The notes: generated by a model from the sequence alone, not told the origin. 54,973 nt of DNA from Bacillota bacterium (GCA_023416655.1 JAEZHK010000061.1:1-54973); one strand, 5' to 3'; counted from the stretch's first letter, positions 32,044 through 39,843 are shown. Translations and numbers: made by a program.

Positions 32044-33053
32044 GGGTTGTCATCGGCGTGGACGGCGGCAACACCAAGTCGGACTACGTACTGTGTGCGC
32101 TGGACGGCACGGTCCGGGCGTACCTCACGGCCGGGACCTGTTCCCACGAAAAGCTGGGCATGTCCGGCGCGGCGCGGGAGATGGACGAGCGGATCGAAGA
32201 CCTCATCCGGATGGCGGGCGTCGAACGCGGCGAGGTTGGCGCCGCCGTCTTCGGGCTGGCGGGCATCGACCAGCGGCTGCAACAGCAGGCGCTCCACGGC
32301 ATCGTCTCGAACTACGGCCTCGGGCGCTCAATCGCGGTCAATGACGCGTTCCTCGGGGTGAAGGCCGGGGACCCGAACGGGATCGGCGTGGGCAGCGTCA
32401 ACGGCACGGGCACCTCGGCCGCCGGGATCGATCTGGACGGAAAGCTTTTGCACCTGGGCGGCATGGGCGCCATCACCGGGGATGACGCGGGCGGCGGCTA
32501 TCTGGCGAAGCAGGTGCTGCGCGCGGTCTACGCGTCGGTCTTTCACTTCGCGCCGGAGACCATGCTGACGGAACTGGTCTACAGCCGCTTCGGAATCCGG
32601 GATGAAGCCGATCTTGCCGTCGCCTACAGCACCCGGTACCAGTATGGGGAAGCCGTCACCGACATGGACCTCGTGAAAATCGCCTTTCAGGCGTCGAGCG
32701 CGGGCGACGGCGCGGCGCGCGCCATCGTGGAGCACATCGGTTCGGCGCTGGGCGTCAACGCCGCCGCGTGCGCGGTGCGGCTGCGCTTTGGCGAAACCGT
32801 CCCGGTGTACCTGATCGGCTCGGTTTGGAGCCGCGGGCGTCACGCGCCGATGGTGGAGGCCTTCCGGAACACCTTTACGCGCTGCGCCGGACGGGAATGC
32901 GCGCTGGGCATCGTGGAGGAATCGCCGGTTGCGGGCGCCGCGCTGTGGGCGCTGGAGTGCGCGACCGGACGCATTCCGGACAAAACGCAGCGGCAGACCC
33001 TGGTTCAGACGCTCCGGCATGCTCAGCGTGCAGGCAGCAGCCCCGCAGAATGA
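32040..33053 (+). CDS. BadF/BadG-type sugar kinase, N-acetylglucosamine kinase-like
   Basis: 337 residues of the ASKHA kinase superfamily. Phosphate loop GVDGGNTKSDYVL at the N-terminus, second phosphate motif GIGVGSVNGTGTSAAG, and GMGAITGDDAGGGYLAKQ as in N-acetylglucosamine kinases; an ADP-binding region follows near residue 260. Translationally coupled to the GH4 gene (ATGA). It probably phosphorylates a sugar or disaccharide made in the same catabolic step, but an amino sugar cannot be excluded. Confidence 0.85.
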   Translation: MRVVIGVDGGNTKSDYVLCALDGTVRAYLTAGTCSHEKLGMSGAAREMDERIEDLIRMAGVERGEVGAAVFGLAGIDQRLQQQALHGIVSNYGLGRSIAVNDAFLGVKAGDPNGIGVGSVNGTGTSAAGIDLDGKLLHLGGMGAITGDDAGGGYLAKQVLRAVYASVFHFAPETMLTELVYSRFGIRDEADLAVAYSTRYQYGEAVTDMDLVKIAFQASSAGDGAARAIVEHIGSALGVNAAACAVRLRFGETVPVYLIGSVWSRGRHAPMVEAFRNTFTRCAGRECALGIVEESPVAGAALWALECATGRIPDKTQRQTLVQTLRHAQRAGSSPAE

Positions 33054-33095
33054 CCGGCCTTTGCGGCCATCGCATCAAATCCAGGACATGAAAAC

Positions 33096-33130
33096 GCACG
33101 GAGCGCGCGATGCGCCCCGTGCAATTTTGT
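33096..33130. terminator. Terminator between kinase and cupin genes
   Basis: GCACGG-A-GCGC (33096-33106) pairs with GCGC-C-CCGTGC (33112-33122), followed by AATTTTGTTG on the plus strand. It also lies next to the cupin gene stop at 33137. Confidence 0.75.
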
Positions 33131-33136
33131 TGTATT

Positions 33137-33610
33137 CTATTTCTCTCCGTCGAAGTAGCCCACCTGTTCGTTCGTCGGGAAGATCAGGCGGTAGCCCTTG
33201 CCGAAGATGCCGACCTTTTCGGAATCCGGGTAGAACGCGATCTCGGGATCGTAGCGGATGTCAAAGTCCGCGTAGACCAGCGTTTCGGTTTCCGACGTGT
33301 TCGTGATCTTGTGCGCCCCTTTTTCGTTGTTCGGGAAGTAGAGGAAATCGCCCGCGGTCACCGTCCGCTCCCCTTCGGGCGACTTGAGCAGCCCCGTCCC
33401 GCGGAGGATGAAGAACACTTCCTCGTTTCTGAGGTGGAAGTGGTAGGGCACCGCCGCCTTTCCCGGGGGCACTTCATAGACCGAGATGTCAAAGTGCTCC
33501 GATTCACCCTTCCCCACGATGGTCCTCTTGGTAAATTCGTAGCCGGGATGCTCGGCTTTGTGGATGCTTTCCGCCGTTTCCGCCCTCCGGATGAACGCCT
33601 CGCCGCCCAT
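33137..33610 (-). CDS. Cupin-domain protein
   Basis: 157 residues forming a single conserved barrel. Metal-ligand positions are in PYHFHLRNEEVFFILRG and a later GAHKITNTS. The function is unassigned; small cupins act as isomerases, oxygenases or sugar-binding proteins. The ATG at 33610 has AAAGGAGGG upstream; upstream in-frame codons run into the promoter. Single gene. Confidence 0.88.
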   Translation of the reverse strand: MGGEAFIRRAETAESIHKAEHPGYEFTKRTIVGKGESEHFDISVYEVPPGKAAVPYHFHLRNEEVFFILRGTGLLKSPEGERTVTAGDFLYFPNNEKGAHKITNTSETETLVYADFDIRYDPEIAFYPDSEKVGIFGKGYRLIFPTNEQVGYFDGEK

Positions 33611-33656
33611 GGGTTTCCCTCCTTTGCCGTGGCGGCCTGTCCCGCCGCCGATTCCC

Positions 33657-33685
33657 ATTATAATGGAATCCTGGGCAGTACGCAA
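33657..33685 (-). promoter_or_regulatory. Promoter of the cupin gene
   Basis: TTGCGT (33685-33680), 17-bp spacer, TATAAT (33662-33657). An AAACGTTT core sits at the -35 side (33684-33691), resembling a LacI-type half site. Confidence 0.7.
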
Positions 33686-33714
33686 ACGTTTTCAGATGTT
33701 TCGATAAATGCAAA

Positions 33715-33736
33715 CCGCCGGGGCGGACCCCGGCGG
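33715..33736 (-). terminator. Terminator of the DegV gene
   Basis: CCGCCGGGG (33715-33723) pairs with CCCCGGCGG (33728-33736); the minus strand continues with TTTGCATTT. Confidence 0.8.
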
Positions 33737-33776
33737 GAAGATCAAGACTTGACAGGCGTCGCTCGTCGGGATAAAG

Positions 33777-34658
33777 CTATCGGCGGCTGCCCACGAAGAA
33801 CAGCGCGATGGTGCCCGGCCCGGAGTGCGCGCCGATCACCGGGCTGATCATGCCGATGTGGATGCCCTGGACGGGGACGGTCTTCCGGATGACCTCGGCC
33901 AGGAATTCCGCGTCGCCCCTGGCGTCACCATGGCCGATGTAGACTGTCTGCGCATCAAGGCCCACGCCGCTCTCCTGCATCTTCCGGGCGATGGTTTTGA
34001 GCGACGAGCGCCGCCCCTGCGCCTTCTCCACCGGGATCAGGTGGCCCTCGTCATCCACGTGCATCACGGGCTTGATCTGAAGCGTCGTGCCCAAGATGGC
34101 GGTGGCGGCGGAGATGCGACCTCCGCGCTTTAAAAACATCAGGTCGTCCACGGTGAACCAGTGGACGTTGTTCAGCACATGATCGTTGATCCACCGGGCG
34201 TTGTCCTCGATGGCGAGGCCCTGCTCGCGGTTTCGCGCGGCATGCAGTACGGCCAGGCCTTCGCCAAACGTCGCGCCGAGGGAGTCGCAGACGACGACCT
34301 TGCGGCCGGGAAACCGCTCCATCAAAAGCGGCGCCGCAACGCAAGCGGACTGGTACGAGCCGCTCAGGCCCGAGGAGAAGCATATGTACAGGATGTCCTC
34401 GCCCTTTTCCAACCATGGCTTGAAGTATTCTTCGTACATGGCCGGCGTGACTTGGGAAGTGGAAACCGTTTCGCCGCCGCGCAGGCGGTCGTAAAACGCG
34501 TGGAGCCGTTCGTCCGTCCAGCCGCCCTCATAGAGCGCGTCCTGCCCGGAGAGCTTGTAGTACATCGGGAGCACCTGAATGTCGTGCCTTTGAAATGCCT
34601 CCGTCGGGAGGTCTGCCGTCACGTCGGTGAATATGACGTACGGTTGATTCTGATCCAT
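33777..34658 (-). CDS. DegV-family fatty-acid-binding protein
   Basis: 293 residues, full length. Begins with the family pattern of a short strand plus DVTADLP and contains STSQVTPAMYEEYF, SSGLSGSYQSA, and the late FLKRGGRISAATAILGTTLQIKPV, all typical of DegV. DegV proteins bind fatty acids and, as FakB, present them to the kinase FakA. No fakA lies nearby. GGAAGGTGG precedes the ATG. Confidence 0.93.
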   Translation of the reverse strand: MDQNQPYVIFTDVTADLPTEAFQRHDIQVLPMYYKLSGQDALYEGGWTDERLHAFYDRLRGGETVSTSQVTPAMYEEYFKPWLEKGEDILYICFSSGLSGSYQSACVAAPLLMERFPGRKVVVCDSLGATFGEGLAVLHAARNREQGLAIEDNARWINDHVLNNVHWFTVDDLMFLKRGGRISAATAILGTTLQIKPVMHVDDEGHLIPVEKAQGRRSSLKTIARKMQESGVGLDAQTVYIGHGDARGDAEFLAEVIRKTVPVQGIHIGMISPVIGAHSGPGTIALFFVGSRR

Positions 34659-34734
34659 GTTGCCACCTTCCTCTAAACAATAGTATACAGGAAGGCATGG
34701 GTACTGTCACCCGTCAAAATAACCGAAACGGGAA

Positions 34735-34775
34735 AGCGCCCTGCACCGGCCGGAATCCGGCCGCGTCCAGGCGCT
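34735..34775 (-). terminator. Hairpin after the zinc-ribbon gene
   Basis: Outer AGCGCC/GGCGCT (34735-34740, 34770-34775) encloses GGCCGG-AAT-CCGGCC (34748-34762). On the minus strand TTTCCCG follows. Probable terminator of the gene ending at 34860. Confidence 0.6.
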
Positions 34776-34859
34776 GAAAAGTTCGCCATCAGGGAGTATC
34801 CGCCGGGATCGGGCCGGTTCAGGGTGCCGAAAGGCTTAAAAACTCGCGTGACGGGAAAA

Positions 34860-35273
34860 TCAGGCTGTTCTGTTCGTCTGGCGGCCGCATTTTCCGCAGG
34901 TGACCGTCACCTTCCCCGCGCCGCGGGGCAGCTTCAACCAGGAGCGGCAGCCGGGGCAGCGGAAGTAGGCGTAGCGCTTCCGGTTTGTAAACCTGGACTT
35001 GGCCTGAAAAAACTTCGTGACGAGCGGCGCGGTCTTTTTGAGAAACCACTCGTTCTCCCGGCGGCGCGCCGCGATGTTTCTTGAGAACATGCGGACAAAC
35101 GACAGGATGACCATCGCATAGGCGATCGCCAGCAGCACCTCCATGTGCGGAAGCGCGCCGAAAAGGATCAGGGCGAGCGAAGCGTAGGTCATCGCCATCG
35201 ACAACGGATCGCCCCCATAGCAGCCCCTGAACACGCGCTTCAGCGCCGCGGCCGCCCTCTGGAAAAACGGCAT
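34860..35273 (-). CDS. Small membrane protein with C-terminal zinc ribbon
   Basis: 137 residues. Two membrane helices (about 25-65), a basic stretch (RNIAARRRENEW) and a C-terminal zinc ribbon with CPGC and CGKC pairs (FRCPGCRSWLKLPRG and VTCGKCGRQ). Similar short proteins are common in Clostridia without an assigned role. The ATG at 35273 has AAGGAG eight bases upstream. Divergent from rpmH across the hairpin-rich region. Confidence 0.83.
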   Translation of the reverse strand: MPFFQRAAAALKRVFRGCYGGDPLSMAMTYASLALILFGALPHMEVLLAIAYAMVILSFVRMFSRNIAARRRENEWFLKKTAPLVTKFFQAKSRFTNRKRYAYFRCPGCRSWLKLPRGAGKVTVTCGKCGRQTNRTA

Positions 35274-35492
35274 CAAATAACTCCTTCTTGGTTTGCCTTG
35301 TATGAATGAAGTATAGCAAAGGATTGTGAACGAATTCGTTCCACCCGGTGAAATTCCGGCGAAATCGGGCGCGAATCAAGAATGTAGAAACTCTGAGCTT
35401 TTAGGACTCTCTTCATACAGAGCGCGCCGCCAAGCGGTAGAATCCCTCTCACGGCTTACGCATGCGTTACGATTCTGTGAACTGCCGGGAGG
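35274..35492. other. Intergenic, left part of hairpin-rich region
   Basis: No gene seen. Contains AGAATC and GATTCT arms (near 35441 and 35471) enclosing the palindrome ACGCATGCGT, the start of a run of inverted repeats that continues to 35760. Confidence 0.5.
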
Positions 35493-35625
35493 CTTGGAGG
35501 GCCGAAGCCCTCCAAGTTTGATCATTTTTACCGGCTGAAGGTGAATTTGCCGCAATCATGCGTCAAAATCAGTCCCGAAGGGACAAGTTTCGCCTCAAGG
35601 CGAAACTTCCTTGCCGGTGAAAATG
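35493..35625 (+). other. Multi-branch hairpin array
   Basis: Successive inverted repeats: CTTGGAGGGC-CGAA-GCCCTCCAAG (35493-35516). Then CATTTTTACCGGC (35523-35535) pairs over distance with GCCGGTGAAAATG (35613-35625), enclosing an imperfect hairpin (35542-35570), GTCCC-GAA-GGGAC (35572-35584), and an 11-bp perfect stem AAGTTTCGCCT-CA-AGGCGAAACTT (35585-35608). Looks like a folded RNA or a strongly cruciform DNA region; no coding potential. Confidence 0.7.
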
Positions 35626-35760
35626 GATTCCCCCAAAGGGCGAGCTGCCCGCCCGACGGGGGAATCATTTCGGCCAGTCGGGTTCCGCCCGAAAATTCTC
35701 GCAAGAATTTTAGGAACCCGGCCCCATCCCCTTCGCAAACACATGAATTCTTAATTCATG
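35626..35760 (+). repeat. Folded intergenic element, copy B
   Basis: P0 hairpin with arms GATTCCCCC (35626-35634) and GGGGGAATC (35658-35666); spacer ATTTCGGCCAGT; core with outer CGGGTTCC (35679-35686), unpaired GCCCG, inner AAAATTCT, loop CGCA, inner return AGAATTTT, unpaired A, outer return GGAACCCG (35713-35720); pyrimidine-rich linker (35721-35741); P3 hairpin CATGAATT-CTT-AATTCATG (35742-35760). Lies 30 bp before the rpmH promoter. Related to copies at 24553 and 39844. Confidence 0.8.
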
Positions 35761-35789
35761 CTGTTGCCCTGAATTCCTCTTGATTTCTC

Positions 35790-35818
35790 TTGACATGAAG
35801 TTGTTTATCCTTTAAAAT
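35790..35818 (+). promoter_or_regulatory. Promoter of the rpmH operon
   Basis: TTGACA (35790-35795), 17-bp spacer, TAAAAT (35813-35818). The leader of about 100 bases contains no further clear structure. Confidence 0.85.
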
Positions 35819-35921
35819 GATAGGGCTGTTCATATGGAGCTTTGTCCTGGAATGCCTGCCCGCGGTCATTCGGGAGCCCGGGCGATTCACAATAATGGAA
35901 GATGGAAAGGGAGTATTTGAC

Positions 35922-36056
35922 ATGTTTCGTACCTATCAACCCAAGAAGCGCCAGCGCTCCAAAGTCCACGGTTTCCGCGCCCGCATGAAGACCAAGACCG
36001 GCCGTGCCGTCCTGAAAGCCCGCAGGCTCAGGGGCCGCAAGGTACTGTCGGCGTAA
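35922..36056 (+). CDS. rpmH: Ribosomal protein bL34
   Basis: 44 residues, standard size, very basic: starts MFRTYQPKKRQRSKVHGF and ends RLRGRKVLSA, as in all L34 proteins. Part of the large ribosomal subunit. The ATG at 35922 has AAGGGAG eight bases upstream. First gene of the conserved rpmH-rnpA-yidD-yidC-jag order. Confidence 0.98.
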   Translation: MFRTYQPKKRQRSKVHGFRARMKTKTGRAVLKARRLRGRKVLSA

Positions 36057-36063
36057 GTCGTTC

Positions 36064-36420
36064 ATGGACGCCGCCAAAGAGCATCGCTTCTGTTTAGGCC
36101 GCCGCTTCAGCCTGGGCCGCAACAAGCACTTTCAGTACGTCTATCGCCGCGGAAAATCCTTTCCCGCAAGGCTGTTGGTACTGGTGTACTTGAAGGCGCG
36201 GGATGTGAAGGTCGGCTTTTCGGTTTCCTCGAAGGTGGGCAACAGCGTGGTACGCAACCGCGTTCGTCGCCTGATGCGCGAGGATTTCCGGATGCAGCGC
36301 CCGGCTCTGCCCGGCGGCAAGTACATCTTCGTCGCCCGGACCATCTCGGCCCGGGCCTCGCACCAGGAACTGACCCGGGAGATGGCCTATCTCCTCAGAA
36401 AGGCCGGCTTGACCCAATGA
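36064..36420 (+). CDS. rnpA: Ribonuclease P protein component
   Basis: 118 residues. The RNR motif region SVVRNRVRRLMRE, which contacts the P RNA, is intact, as is the N-terminal LGRNKHFQYVYRRGKS. Helps the RNA subunit bind and cleave precursor tRNA. Seven bp after rpmH; its stop overlaps the yidD start. Confidence 0.97.
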   Translation: MDAAKEHRFCLGRRFSLGRNKHFQYVYRRGKSFPARLLVLVYLKARDVKVGFSVSSKVGNSVVRNRVRRLMREDFRMQRPALPGGKYIFVARTISARASHQELTREMAYLLRKAGLTQ

Positions 36421-36644
36421 GCCTTAAGGGTGTGCCCAAGCGCGTCCTGCTCGGTGCGATCCGGTTTTACAGGCGGCAGATCAGCCCGATGTTCCCGCCC
36501 TCCTGCCGGTTCACGCCCACCTGCTCGGCATACGCGCTGGAGGCGATCGAGCGCTACGGCCCGCTGAAAGGCGGATGGATGGCCTTTAAGCGCATACTCC
36601 GGTGCAATCCGTTCCATCCTGGCGGATACGACCCTGTACCGTAA
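36417..36644 (+). CDS. yidD: Membrane protein insertion efficiency factor YidD
   Basis: 75 residues with the family core CRFTPTCSAYALEAIERYG and NPFHPGGYDPVP. A small membrane-associated protein that assists YidC-dependent insertion. Translationally coupled to rnpA (ATGA) and 48 bp before yidC. Confidence 0.97.
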   Translation: MSLKGVPKRVLLGAIRFYRRQISPMFPPSCRFTPTCSAYALEAIERYGPLKGGWMAFKRILRCNPFHPGGYDPVP

Positions 36645-36692
36645 CAACCCCTGCCGCGCGGCGAGCGCGGGCGCATGAGAGGACTAAGACAA

Positions 36693-37646
36693 ATGAATTT
36701 TATCAGCGCCTTTTTGAAAGACGTTCTGGACATGATCAACAGCTTCGTCGGCAGCTACGGCTGGTCGGTGATCCTGTTCACCCTGCTGATCCGCCTGGTT
36801 TTGATGCCCCTTGACATCAAGAGCCGCCGGTCCATGATGCGTATGAACCAGGTGCAGCCGCAGATGGCCGCGCTTCAGAAGAAGTACGCCAATGACAAGG
36901 AAAAGCTCAACGTCAAGATGAACGAGCTGTACAAGAAGGAGAAGATCAACCCGCTGAGCGGTTGCCTTCCGATGCTGATCCAGCTCCCCATCATGTTCTG
37001 CATGTTCGAAGCCATGCGCGTCGTGGCCAACGAGCATACGGTCAAGATGATCCTGGCGATGATGGACGGCTCTTTCTCCGCCAACAGCGCGCACTATCTG
37101 CAGCCCTTCCTGTGGATCAAGAGCATCTACCAGCCCGATTCCTTCCTTTCCACCATCATCCCCGCCATCGGCGACCAGTTGCATAACATCGCGCCGGTGA
37201 CCGGTACCATCCTGACGGATCAGACCCTCGCCTCCGTGAAGGCCTTCCTCGCCAGCCCGAACTATACCCCCTACGCGATGCAGTTCGGCGCCAACGCCTT
37301 CCAGTTCTCGACCAAGATGCTGATGTGGGACCTGAACATTCCGCTGCAGTTCAACGGCTGGTTCCTCTTGCCGCTGCTGGCCGGCGCGAGCCAGTTCATC
37401 AGCTCGAAGCTTTTGACCCCCGCCACCCCCGCCTCCGGCACCGACGCGCAGAAGCAGACCAACAAGATGATGCAGTGGTTCTTCCCGCTGTTCTCCATCT
37501 GGATCTGCGCCTCCTACACCGCCGCGTTCGCGATTTACTGGGTGTTCATCAACGTGTTCCAGATCCTGCAGCAGCTCTTCATTAATTGGTACTTTGACAA
37601 AAAGAAGATCAAACCCAGCCCGGAAGAGGAGGTCATCAAACCTTGA
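36693..37646 (+). CDS. yidC: Membrane protein insertase YidC/OxaA
   Basis: 317 residues, the Gram-positive short form without the large periplasmic domain. Conserved parts include WSVILFTLLIRLVLMPLDIK (first core helix with the catalytic-groove arginine) and NPLSGCLPMLIQLPIMFCMF. There is no signal-peptidase II lipobox at the start, unlike many Firmicute homologs. A loop of about 80 residues between core helices 2 and 3 is longer than usual. Start at 36693 after AGAGGA. Confidence 0.96.
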   Translation: MNFISAFLKDVLDMINSFVGSYGWSVILFTLLIRLVLMPLDIKSRRSMMRMNQVQPQMAALQKKYANDKEKLNVKMNELYKKEKINPLSGCLPMLIQLPIMFCMFEAMRVVANEHTVKMILAMMDGSFSANSAHYLQPFLWIKSIYQPDSFLSTIIPAIGDQLHNIAPVTGTILTDQTLASVKAFLASPNYTPYAMQFGANAFQFSTKMLMWDLNIPLQFNGWFLLPLLAGASQFISSKLLTPATPASGTDAQKQTNKMMQWFFPLFSIWICASYTAAFAIYWVFINVFQILQQLFINWYFDKKKIKPSPEEEVIKP

Positions 37647-38818
37647 GGTCCATCGAATCCAGCGGCAAGACCGTTGAGGATGCAGTAAAGGCCGGTTTGG
37701 CCGAACTCAAGTGCAATTCCGCCGATGTCACGATAAACGTTCTGGAAATGGGCAGCCCTGGCCTTTTCGGCATGTTTGGAAAGCTGGCGCGTGTGCGCCT
37801 GACGGTCAAGGAAGTGGTGGACGACTTCGCTTTCGACCTTCCGGTGATGACGCTGGATGTGCAGAAGCCCCGCAGCGAAAAGAAACCGCCGGAGAAGAAG
37901 CCCGAGCAGAAGCCTGAGCGCCCGATTGAGAAACCCGCACCGGAGCTCCGGAGCGAGCCGAAGCCCGCGCCCGAGGCCCCTAAGGTGGAAGCCGCGAAGC
38001 CCGAGAAGAAGCCTGCGCCCGAAGGACAGACCCCGGTCATCAAATCGGTCGCCGAGTTCAAGGCCTCGCGCCGCGACCCGAGCCAGCCCCGTGAACATCG
38101 GGGACCCCGCGAGCAGCGGGAGCCCAGAGAAGCCCACGAACCCATGCCGCAGCGTGAGCCCCGCGAGCAGCGGGAGCCCAGAGAAGTTCGCGAACCCATG
38201 CCGCAGCGTGAGCCCCGCGAGCAGCGGGAGCCCAGAGAAGCCCGCGAACCCATGCCGCAGCGCGAGCCCCGCGAGCATCGGGAACCGCGCCGTCGCCCGG
38301 AATCCGCGCCCAGAGACACCGCGCCCTCGGTCCTCGCGGAAGATCTGCCCCCGCTGGACCTGGGCTCATTGGGCGAATCCGGCAAGCGCGCCTTCGACTT
38401 CCTCTCGAACGTGACCAGGCTCATGGGCGTTGAGGTCGAGATCCGCATCCGGGAGGACGAAGGCCACCTGTTCGCGCAGATGACAGGCGACGCGCTGGGC
38501 GTCCTGATCGGCCGCCGGGGCGAGACGCTGGACGCGCTGCAGTACCTGACGAGCCTGCAGGTCAACAAGGGCAAGGACGAGTACACCCGCGTGTCGCTGG
38601 ACAGCGAGCACTACCGCGCCAAGCGCGAGGACGCACTTCGCAAGCTGGCCTCCCGCATGGCCGCCCGCGCCCGCAAGACCGGCCACCGCGTCGCGCTTGA
38701 GCCGATGAACCCCTACGAGCGCCGTGTGCTGCACTCCGCGCTGCAGGACAACCCCTACGTCACCACCCATTCGGAGGGCGACGAACCCTACCGCCGCGTG
38801 ATCATCACGCTCAAGTAA
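37643..38818 (+). CDS. khpB: KhpB/Jag RNA-binding protein with extended repeat linker
   Basis: 391 residues. Jag-N domain (about 1-52), a very long Lys/Pro/Glu/Arg-rich disordered linker (about 75-235), a KH domain with the GRRG loop in LIGRRGETLDALQYL (about 255-320), and an R3H domain with RKTGHRVALEPMNPYERR (about 345-390). Binds RNA together with KhpA and affects cell division and elongation in streptococci. The TTG start at 37643 overlaps the yidC stop and has AGGAGGT upstream. The linker contains three copies of an 18-residue repeat and is longer than in most homologs. Confidence 0.95.
   Translation: MRSIESSGKTVEDAVKAGLAELKCNSADVTINVLEMGSPGLFGMFGKLARVRLTVKEVVDDFAFDLPVMTLDVQKPRSEKKPPEKKPEQKPERPIEKPAPELRSEPKPAPEAPKVEAAKPEKKPAPEGQTPVIKSVAEFKASRRDPSQPREHRGPREQREPREAHEPMPQREPREQREPREVREPMPQREPREQREPREAREPMPQREPREHREPRRRPESAPRDTAPSVLAEDLPPLDLGSLGESGKRAFDFLSNVTRLMGVEVEIRIREDEGHLFAQMTGDALGVLIGRRGETLDALQYLTSLQVNKGKDEYTRVSLDSEHYRAKREDALRKLASRMAARARKTGHRVALEPMNPYERRVLHSALQDNPYVTTHSEGDEPYRRVIITLK
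38111..38290 (+). repeat. 54-bp tandem repeat inside khpB
   Basis: Three near-identical 54-bp units (38111-38164, 38165-38218, 38219-38272) plus a partial fourth. Each encodes EQREPREAREPMPQREPR with one or two changes. The repeat is in frame, so copy-number change would alter linker length but not the reading frame. Confidence 0.92.
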
Positions 38819-38830
38819 ACCACCATACGC

Positions 38831-38861
38831 CGGGGCCGCGAAAGCGCGGCCCCGTTTTTTT
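38831..38861 (+). terminator. Terminator of the rpmH-khpB operon
   Basis: CGGGGCCGCG (38831-38840), loop AAAG, CGCGGCCCCG (38845-38854), then seven T. Confidence 0.95.
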
Positions 38862-38953
38862 GTGGTCTTCCGTTTGCGAACGGGATACATGGGGCGACGC
38901 ATCATGATGCCCTTTGTTCTTTTCCTTATACACGATTGAAAGCAATTAACAGA

Positions 38954-38982
38954 TTGCATCGTCTATCACCGTGTGCTATAAT
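38954..38982 (+). promoter_or_regulatory. Promoter of the membrane-anchored unknown gene
   Basis: TTGCAT (38954-38959), 17-bp spacer, TATAAT (38977-38982) with an extended TGC in front. Confidence 0.8.
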
Positions 38983-39026
38983 CATATTGTATGCTCTGGC
39001 ATCACAACCGAAGGAGTTGAGCGCCA

Positions 39027-39836
39027 ATGGCGAATCCCGATTATAAAGAACCCTACGAGGAAGAGGATGTCTTTACGCTGGAGAACGACGCGGCCGAGGA
39101 AAAACGCCGCCACGTCCTCCAGTATTCGCTGGTCAGCGGTTTCGCGGTGGTCGTCGTGGCGCTGGCGGTGTGGGGTTCCATGTGGCTGACCAATGCGCTC
39201 GTCGCTCAGAAGGCCGCGGAAGTCAAGCCGGAGCCTACCGTGCAGCCGGAAGCGTCGGTCGAACCAAGCGTGGAAGTGTGGCCGTCGGCGCAGTTCCCGG
39301 ACATCCCGGTCTACGAGGCCTCCGGTTACGATACGGGCCTGTACGACGGTCGCGCAGAGATTGGCATCCCGCCGATGAGCGTCTCCGGTTTTGACGATTA
39401 CGCCACGACGCTCGCCGACGACGGCGCGCGCGTCTTCGTCAGCAGCAAGGCGCTGACCGTGCTCTACTACAAGGGCGTGGAAATCCACCTGATCGCCAGC
39501 GGCTCCACCACGGCGGTCACACTGTGCGGCGAAAAGGCGATGCCCTGGGACGACCCGGATTACGCCGCCTTCCCGCTGCCCTCCGCGGGCACGCTGGTTT
39601 CGGTGGAAAACGGCGTCGGCGCGCGCAGCCGCGTGCTGACCTACCGGGGCGCATCCTCCACCGACGCGCAGGAGTACCTGAGCAAACTGGCCGCCGACGG
39701 CTGGACCATCTCGGAGCCGCTTTCGCTCAAGGATCAGACCTTCAGCGCCGTGTTCAAGAAGACCGGCCAGCAGATCACCGTGGACTATTTCTCTGCCTCC
39801 GACAACTTCCAGGTCAAGCTGGCGTTCCTGGGCTGA
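39027..39836 (+). CDS. Membrane-anchored extracytoplasmic protein of unknown function
   Basis: 269 residues. An acidic cytoplasmic N-terminus (about 30 residues), one membrane helix (about 32-57), a Pro/Glu/Val-rich spacer with repeated EP/SVEP (about 65-88), and an outer domain to the end with the order of small alpha/beta modules (YLSKLAADGWTISEPLS, TFSAVFKKTGQQITVDYF). No family recognised. AAGGAG precedes the ATG. Unlinked to the neighbouring operon by promoter and terminator. Confidence 0.82.
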   Translation: MANPDYKEPYEEEDVFTLENDAAEEKRRHVLQYSLVSGFAVVVVALAVWGSMWLTNALVAQKAAEVKPEPTVQPEASVEPSVEVWPSAQFPDIPVYEASGYDTGLYDGRAEIGIPPMSVSGFDDYATTLADDGARVFVSSKALTVLYYKGVEIHLIASGSTTAVTLCGEKAMPWDDPDYAAFPLPSAGTLVSVENGVGARSRVLTYRGASSTDAQEYLSKLAADGWTISEPLSLKDQTFSAVFKKTGQQITVDYFSASDNFQVKLAFLG

Positions 39837-39843
39837 TAAGGAG

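Noticed and set aside
35280..35920. Replication origin upstream of rpmH
   Set aside because: No dnaA, dnaN or DnaA-box cluster; the only TTATCC-like string lies in the rpmH promoter spacer. The hairpins alone do not make an oriC.
38111..38290. 54-bp repeats as a CRISPR array
   Set aside because: Units are directly adjacent without spacers and in frame with khpB.
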